Assembly (NCBI GenBank): GCA_022483465.1
Contig: JAKVNF010000002.1
Coordinates: 806,001-870,000 of the forward strand
Direction of reading: 5' to 3'
Source of the DNA: Lachnospiraceae bacterium
Lineage (GTDB): Bacteria > Bacillota > Clostridia > Lachnospirales > Lachnospiraceae
Length of the DNA stretch: 64,000 nt
Every line of letters starts with the position of its first letter. Position 1 is the stretch's first letter. This document shows positions 59,401 through 64,000 of this stretch, piece by piece. The notes beneath the pieces were generated by a model, which saw nothing but the letters and a program-made list of their open reading frames with translations, was not told where the DNA came from and did not search any database. A program made the position numbers and the translations under genes.

Positions 59401-61692
59401 TCACGTGGATCTGCGAGAAATAAGCAACTTTTGCCTAGATTCAGTCTCGTTGCAGATCATATCCGAGGACGCAAATATGCAAAGTGGCACTACATTATAG
59501 GTGAGTGTGTACATTCGTTCCCCCATGATTCCTACAAGTGCAGACATAACGCCAAGGAATACAAAGTAATAACGTTTTCTCTTTACATTAAGAAATTGCA
59601 TGATAGTAGAAATGGTAAAGAAAATAGCAGAAACAATGATGCCTTCGCGTAGTAGCAACCTGGTATATGAAGAATCGATGTAGAAATAAGCTCCGGCATT
59701 CAAATCTGTATTCTGATAGATATATTGTCCCCATGCCATTGGTTTATATACCATCAACGCTGTCTTTTGGAGCAGTATTCTCGCGGCATATGTACTTGTA
59801 TCAAAATATTTCCCAATAGTATTCTCCAATGGTGCATGTATCCCATCGTAATTCCAGGAAAGTACGACAGAAAGCAAAAGTATCACAAGATATATCGGTA
59901 CGCCCACAATATAATGTATCCATTTTTCAAGCGTTCGGAATACTTTGTTGTGAAGTCTTTCATCCTCGGCGAATCGATATGCAATTGTTCCAACAAGCAA
60001 AATGATTGTCATTACAAGATCGGATTTTCCGCCAATATATCTTTGATTAGCAAAAATTGCAAATCCCATGAGCAATATATCTGCGATTATCCATATTCTC
60101 TCCTTGCTCTTTCTTGACAAGCAATAAGCTGTCAGGTTTGCGATGATGAAACTCGCTAATGTGTTTTTGTGATTAAATCCGAATGCATGTCCAGTCAAGT
60201 TGCTGCTATAGACAACATTATATGGAATATATCCATTCATGCTCAGAAGATAAGCTGATACAATCAACACAAGTCCCGCAATCCAGGCAATTTTACCTAT
60301 GATAAAGATATCAGCCCCGATTGATGCAGCAATGAGCACAAAATAAACATACAAGGAATTATCTTGACGAATGACGGAGAACGCAATAGTAAATCCAATA
60401 AACGTGGACATCATCAGCGGCGCCCATCGTTTGATGCACCGTGTAGCCTTCATGGCAAATACAAACAGCAATATGGCTCCTGAGATCAGTGAAATTTCAG
60501 TTCTTAATTCATATTCGGGATAAAATTGCGATAATAAATCGGGGATCAGTGTCGCATCCAACATGGAAGAACAGTATGCCACGGCCATAGCGACATAATA
60601 TACTGCCTGAAATACTCTGTGATAGCGCTCTGCAAAAATTCGGTCAGCAATTCCGATCCTATTTCGTCTGCTGATTACATTCCAGGACTGAAGGATGGTC
60701 TCACTGAGAGCAAGTTCCAGGCTTACCCTGGCTATCGCAGAGGGAACTAACAGTTTTCCGCTCCATAGAATTGAAAATATCGCATTATTTTCTGCAATGA
60801 GTAGGAGTATAACGGTACGCCGCGCTGTCAGAGCACAAAAGTCACCCAAAAAGCTGACCTGATGCACATATCGAAGTGCAAAGCTCAGTGCATAAATACT
60901 GCAACAGGTAATGACAAAGCCACCGAGTATTCCTGGATAGCTCAGGCCAAACATGTCAACCAACCTGTTGGTAGCAACTCCATAAATTCCGATCACCGAG
61001 CAAACTGCCAGACTACTGTATAGTCTGATACCCGTGATACAGTGCTCAAAATGTTTCAACAAGAGTCCCATACCAGAAAATAGCGTGGCAACAAGCGCAG
61101 TTCCCAGATTCAACGGTAGGAAGATAAAGTGCTTGAATAAGGCAATGCCTACTATTCCGCTCGCCAAGCAAAGAATCATAAGCAGGCAGAATTCATGATT
61201 GATTTTTTCGTTTCTACGAGTCAGGAATACTCTGGTAGATATGACAGAAAATAGGTCGATTAGCAATCTGGAGAAAAATAGTGCACACAAGAGCCAAACT
61301 ACTCCAAACGGAAGAATTCCGCTTAAATCTCGTGGGACACTATAGTAAATCGTTTGGCGCATATTAACCACATATTCATTCCATTTTTCTGCGTTCCCCC
61401 AATACTGAGCTGCAAAATCATACAGTCTTGACAAGAAGAAAAACACATATGAAGGAACAAATAGATACAGGGTATTATGTATGGCGCGGTCCTTCAGTTG
61501 TCTCCAGTTCTTCGCCAAACGCATGGAGTAGCCAGACAAGACAAAAATTGCCGGGTATACAATACCCGTTTGGATTCGATACAAAATCCCCCCCTGTGTG
61601 AAGCTGCTGCTCAGTAGGGTGAAGAGGATCAGTATTCCAATCGCAGATTCCGTCCAATGGCTTGATTGCTTTGTCCTGTTTCCGTTATTCAT
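59401..61692 (-). CDS. Probable fusion of acyltransferase-like N-half and polysaccharide-polymerase-like C-half
   Basis: The 763-residue protein has about 20 membrane helices. Residues 1-330 resemble an acyltransferase-3 type protein (FVLSGYSMRLAKNWRQLKDR, GVVWLLCALFFSRLLIDL), but the N-terminal catalytic histidine expected in helix 1 is not seen. Residues 370-763 resemble Wzy/O-antigen polymerase proteins, with GHAFGFNHKNTLASFI as the HN loop and a late SYTRLLLREG. The combination suggests coupled modification and assembly of a surface polymer; the join is inferred from pattern. The gene is AT-rich. It lies between glmS and the GT-C-like gene. Confidence 0.55.
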   Translation of the reverse strand: MNNGNRTKQSSHWTESAIGILILFTLLSSSFTQGGILYRIQTGIVYPAIFVLSGYSMRLAKNWRQLKDRAIHNTLYLFVPSYVFFFLSRLYDFAAQYWGNAEKWNEYVVNMRQTIYYSVPRDLSGILPFGVVWLLCALFFSRLLIDLFSVISTRVFLTRRNEKINHEFCLLMILCLASGIVGIALFKHFIFLPLNLGTALVATLFSGMGLLLKHFEHCITGIRLYSSLAVCSVIGIYGVATNRLVDMFGLSYPGILGGFVITCCSIYALSFALRYVHQVSFLGDFCALTARRTVILLLIAENNAIFSILWSGKLLVPSAIARVSLELALSETILQSWNVISRRNRIGIADRIFAERYHRVFQAVYYVAMAVAYCSSMLDATLIPDLLSQFYPEYELRTEISLISGAILLFVFAMKATRCIKRWAPLMMSTFIGFTIAFSVIRQDNSLYVYFVLIAASIGADIFIIGKIAWIAGLVLIVSAYLLSMNGYIPYNVVYSSNLTGHAFGFNHKNTLASFIIANLTAYCLSRKSKERIWIIADILLMGFAIFANQRYIGGKSDLVMTIILLVGTIAYRFAEDERLHNKVFRTLEKWIHYIVGVPIYLVILLLSVVLSWNYDGIHAPLENTIGKYFDTSTYAARILLQKTALMVYKPMAWGQYIYQNTDLNAGAYFYIDSSYTRLLLREGIIVSAIFFTISTIMQFLNVKRKRYYFVFLGVMSALVGIMGERMYTLTYNVVPLCIFASSDMICNETESRQKLLISRRST

Positions 61693-61763
61693 CGCGTAAA
61701 CTCATCCAGTTGTCAAATGTATTCTCCAACAGTCAGATATCACTTGTGGAATACACTTTTATT

Positions 61764-61799
61764 AAAAATTGAGGCTGATAGCAGTGTATCAGGCCTCAT
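61764..61799 (-). terminator. Terminator after glmS
   Basis: On the minus strand TGAGGCCTGATA and TATCAGCCTCA pair with one bulged C, followed by ATTTTTAATAAAAG. Confidence 0.75.
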
Positions 61800-61887
61800 A
61801 AAGATTCAAAAATATAATTGCTTTCTCTACCTCATCCTCAAAAATCGCAATTACAGTTGGAGATACGGCAAATCTTCCAAAAGGTTG

Positions 61888-63726
61888 TTATTCTACTGTG
61901 ACACTCTTTGCCAGATTCCTCGGCTTATCAACATCCAGGCCCTTCGCCACGGACAGATAATAGGCAAACAGCTGCAGCGGTACGATGGCCACACTAGTGG
62001 CAAAATAGTGGTTGGTCTTGGGAATGTAAACCGTGAAGTCAGCCGTATCCTCAATGTTGTAGTTTCCGTAAGTGGTCAGTCCCATGAGATAACCTCCCCG
62101 GGACTTGACCTCCACCATGTTGCTGAGGGTCTTCTCATAGAGTTCCGGCTGGGTCAGGATGCCGACCACAAGGGTTCCGTTTTCAATCAGGCTGATGGTG
62201 CCGTGCTTTAACTCTCCTGCCGCATAAGCTTCGGAGTGGATGTAGCTGATTTCCTTGAGTTTCAGGCTTCCCTCCAGAGAGATGGCATAATCAATGCCGC
62301 GGCCGATGAAAAAGACATCCTTTGCGTTTGCATACTTGGCTGCAAACCACTGGATTCTCTCTTTGTCCTCCAATGCCTTTGTGATCTTGTCCGGCAGGCT
62401 GCAGATCTCCTCGATGAGTTCTGCATACTTGGCATCATCGATCTTGCCCCGTGCCTTTGCAAACTGCACTGCCAGCAGGTAACCTGCTGCCAGTTGGGTG
62501 CTGTAGGCCTTGGTCGTGGCAACTGCGATCTCTGGGCCGGCCAGCGTGTAAAACACGTTGTCCGCCTCTCTTGCGATCGTAGAGCCCACTACGTTGACAA
62601 TGCCGAGGGTGCGAACCCCTGCCTCCTTTGACTTGCGCAGTGCCGCCAGGGTATCTGCTGTCTCTCCAGACTGGCTGATGATCACGACCAGAGTATTCGC
62701 ATCCATCAGGACTTTCCGATAGCGAAACTCTGAGGCGAGCTCCACTCGGACGGGAACCTCCACCAGGTCCTCAAACAGGTACTGCAGGGCGACTCCTACA
62801 TGGTAGGCGCTGCCGCAGCCCACGATGTAGATCTGGCTGATTTTCTGAATATCTGCATCGGTGAGGTTCACCGCAGACAGATCAATCTTTCCATCCTTGA
62901 CAACGGAGTTGATCGTATCCCGAACCGCCTTGGGCTGTTCGTGGATCTCCTTCATCATGAAGTGCTCAAAGCCGCCCTTTTCCGCAGCCTTGGCATCCAT
63001 CTTGACCTTGACGAGCTCCTTCTCGATCTCCTCCTGATCGATGTTGTAGAAGGTGACCTTTCCGCGCTCGAGCTTTCCGATCTCGTTGTTGCCGATATAG
63101 TACACACTTCTCGTGTACTTCAGGATTGCCGGCACATCCGATGCGACAAAGGTATCCTCTCCGTCTACTCCGATGATCATCGGGGAGTCTTTTCTCGCGA
63201 CATACAGGGCGTCCGGGTAGGCCTTAAACATGACGGCCAGGGCATAGGAGCCACGAATACGCATCATGGAACGGGACAGGGCATCTACCGGTCCCTGCTG
63301 ATACTTTTTCAGGTAGTAGTCGATCAGGTTGATCGCGACTTCTGTATCCGTATCCGAATAGAAATGGTAGTTGTGCCGGATCAGCTTATCCTTCAGTTCC
63401 TGATAGTTCTCAATGATACCGTTGTGAACACCCACAACCTCATGATCCATAGAGACGTGAGGGTGTGCATTGTTCTCAGAGGGCTCTCCGTGGGTAGCCC
63501 ATCTGGTGTGGCCAATGCCGACGGTGCCCTGCAGAGATAAGCCGTCGTTGGTCTTCTCCTTCAGCGCCTTGAGCCTGCCCTTTGCCTTGACAATCTCAAT
63601 CTCTCCGGCATCATTCCGGACCGCAAGTCCTGCGGAATCATATCCCCTGTACTCCAGCTTTGTGAGTCCATCCAGAAGGATCGGTGCTGCCTGCTTGTGT
63701 CCAATGTATCCGGTAATTCCACACAT
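61888..63726 (-). CDS. glmS: Glutamine-fructose-6-phosphate aminotransferase (isomerising)
   Basis: The enzyme makes glucosamine-6-phosphate from fructose-6-phosphate and glutamine, the first step to UDP-GlcNAc for peptidoglycan and surface glycans. The 612-residue product has the N-terminal nucleophile Cys in MCGITGYIG, the glutamine amidotransferase motifs GIGHTRWATHG and HNGIIENY, two SIS sugar-isomerase domains (GCGSAYHVG, SQSGETADT; GRGIDYAISLEGSLKLKEISYIH) and the C-terminal DKPRNLAKSVTVE. Complete and typical in length. Its ribosome site lies in an inverted repeat; no glmS ribozyme consensus is seen in the visible leader. Confidence 0.97.
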   Translation of the reverse strand: MCGITGYIGHKQAAPILLDGLTKLEYRGYDSAGLAVRNDAGEIEIVKAKGRLKALKEKTNDGLSLQGTVGIGHTRWATHGEPSENNAHPHVSMDHEVVGVHNGIIENYQELKDKLIRHNYHFYSDTDTEVAINLIDYYLKKYQQGPVDALSRSMMRIRGSYALAVMFKAYPDALYVARKDSPMIIGVDGEDTFVASDVPAILKYTRSVYYIGNNEIGKLERGKVTFYNIDQEEIEKELVKVKMDAKAAEKGGFEHFMMKEIHEQPKAVRDTINSVVKDGKIDLSAVNLTDADIQKISQIYIVGCGSAYHVGVALQYLFEDLVEVPVRVELASEFRYRKVLMDANTLVVIISQSGETADTLAALRKSKEAGVRTLGIVNVVGSTIAREADNVFYTLAGPEIAVATTKAYSTQLAAGYLLAVQFAKARGKIDDAKYAELIEEICSLPDKITKALEDKERIQWFAAKYANAKDVFFIGRGIDYAISLEGSLKLKEISYIHSEAYAAGELKHGTISLIENGTLVVGILTQPELYEKTLSNMVEVKSRGGYLMGLTTYGNYNIEDTADFTVYIPKTNHYFATSVAIVPLQLFAYYLSVAKGLDVDKPRNLAKSVTVE

Positions 63727-63735
63727 GATAGAAAA

Positions 63736-63766
63736 ATCTCCTTATTTTTGAATTTCATAAGGAGAT
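63736..63766 (-). promoter_or_regulatory. Hairpin sequestering the glmS ribosome binding site
   Basis: ATCTCCTTAT (63736-63745) and ATAAGGAGAT (63757-63766) are exact inverted repeats with an 11-nt loop. On the mRNA the AAGGAG site lies in the 3' arm, 10 nt before the ATG, so folding would hide it. Confidence 0.6.
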
Positions 63767-64000
63767 CACCACGCACCTGCCCAAGGACTCCGCCAGATGA
63801 TCCGGCAGGGTTCTGCGATCTTTCCCCATGAAATTCCAATCACCAAACTGTCTTGAACAGATGGGACCGTTTCCCTGTCCCCTGCGGAATACAATCCCAC
63901 AGGAAACAAGGCTCCAGAAAGGAGTCGCACATCTCATCTGTTCTGCGTCGTTTGGTGAGTGGGAAAAGATCTGTTACAGTTTTTATTCTGCTTTTTGCTT
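63767..64000. other. glmS leader region, no gene recognised
   Basis: No convincing coding frame, promoter pair or known riboswitch is visible up to the window edge. The conserved core of the glmS ribozyme is not seen. Some short stems exist (for example CCTGCC and GGCAGG around 63775-63812). Confidence 0.4.

Noticed and set aside
63755-63937. 60-codon minus-strand frame upstream of glmS
   Set aside because: No ribosome site or domain, and it overlaps the leader and hairpin of glmS.

Overview
The window looks like a chromosomal segment of a Firmicute of class Clostridia, most likely Lachnospiraceae-like. The signs are strong AGGAGG-type ribosome binding sites, a T-box leader in front of thrS, the secG-rnr-smpB-ssrA block, the dgt-dnaG-trmK-nif3 block, a FeoA-FeoB fusion, a TGS-domain nucleoside kinase and class A RNase P RNA. 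Genus is not decidable from the sequence alone. Base composition is mosaic: housekeeping genes are GC-rich, while several surface-polysaccharide membrane genes (about 8.0-12.3, 38.4-40.9, 53.3-56.5 and 59.4-61.7 kb) are clearly AT-richer.

Layout. 1-1.02 kb: the end of a transposon with terminal inverted repeats, carrying the N-terminal part of a TnpB-like protein and a 26-codon leader ORF. 1.1-7.2 kb: holA, T-box-thrS, comEC. 7.2-8.0 kb: gene-poor, with a small HTH ORF. 8.0-18.2 kb: a GT-C-type membrane protein, tmRNA, a second GT-C-type protein, smpB, rnr, secG and an O-antigen-ligase-like protein. 18.3-20.0 kb: an IS30-family element. 20.1-25.3 kb: rpsT, a zinc-ribbon protein, a secreted protein, two G3E (CobW-type) GTPases, a protease-like fold without its triad, and rnpB. 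25.5-28.0 kb: a secreted seven-repeat protein and a 308-bp MITE with an 8-bp target duplication. 28.0-34.3 kb: nucleoside kinase, nif3, trmK, dnaG, dgt. 34.6-35.8 kb: two tRNA-Leu genes and an IS200-type element. 35.9-38.2 kb: feoAB behind a palindromic operator-like site.

38.4-53.2 kb holds the most unusual feature: twelve consecutive same-strand genes forming four MBOAT plus SGNH pairs around a central module (DltA-like adenylating enzyme, fold-III PLP decarboxylase homologue, acyl/aminoacyl carrier protein, SGNH lipoprotein). By analogy with DltABCD and AlgIJX-type machines, I infer that an activated acyl or aminoacyl group is loaded on the carrier, passed through the membrane by the MBOAT proteins and placed on surface polymers with the help of the SGNH partners. 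53.3-61.7 kb continues with surface-glycan membrane proteins (DUF6020-like, acyltransferase-3, a DUF3048 protein, a GT-C-like protein and an acyltransferase/polymerase-like fusion). glmS (61.9-63.7 kb), which makes the glucosamine-6-phosphate precursor of amino sugars, closes the window.

Almost everything outside thrS, comEC, rpsT and the tRNAs is on the minus strand. All functional statements rest on motif recognition by eye; no searches were run.
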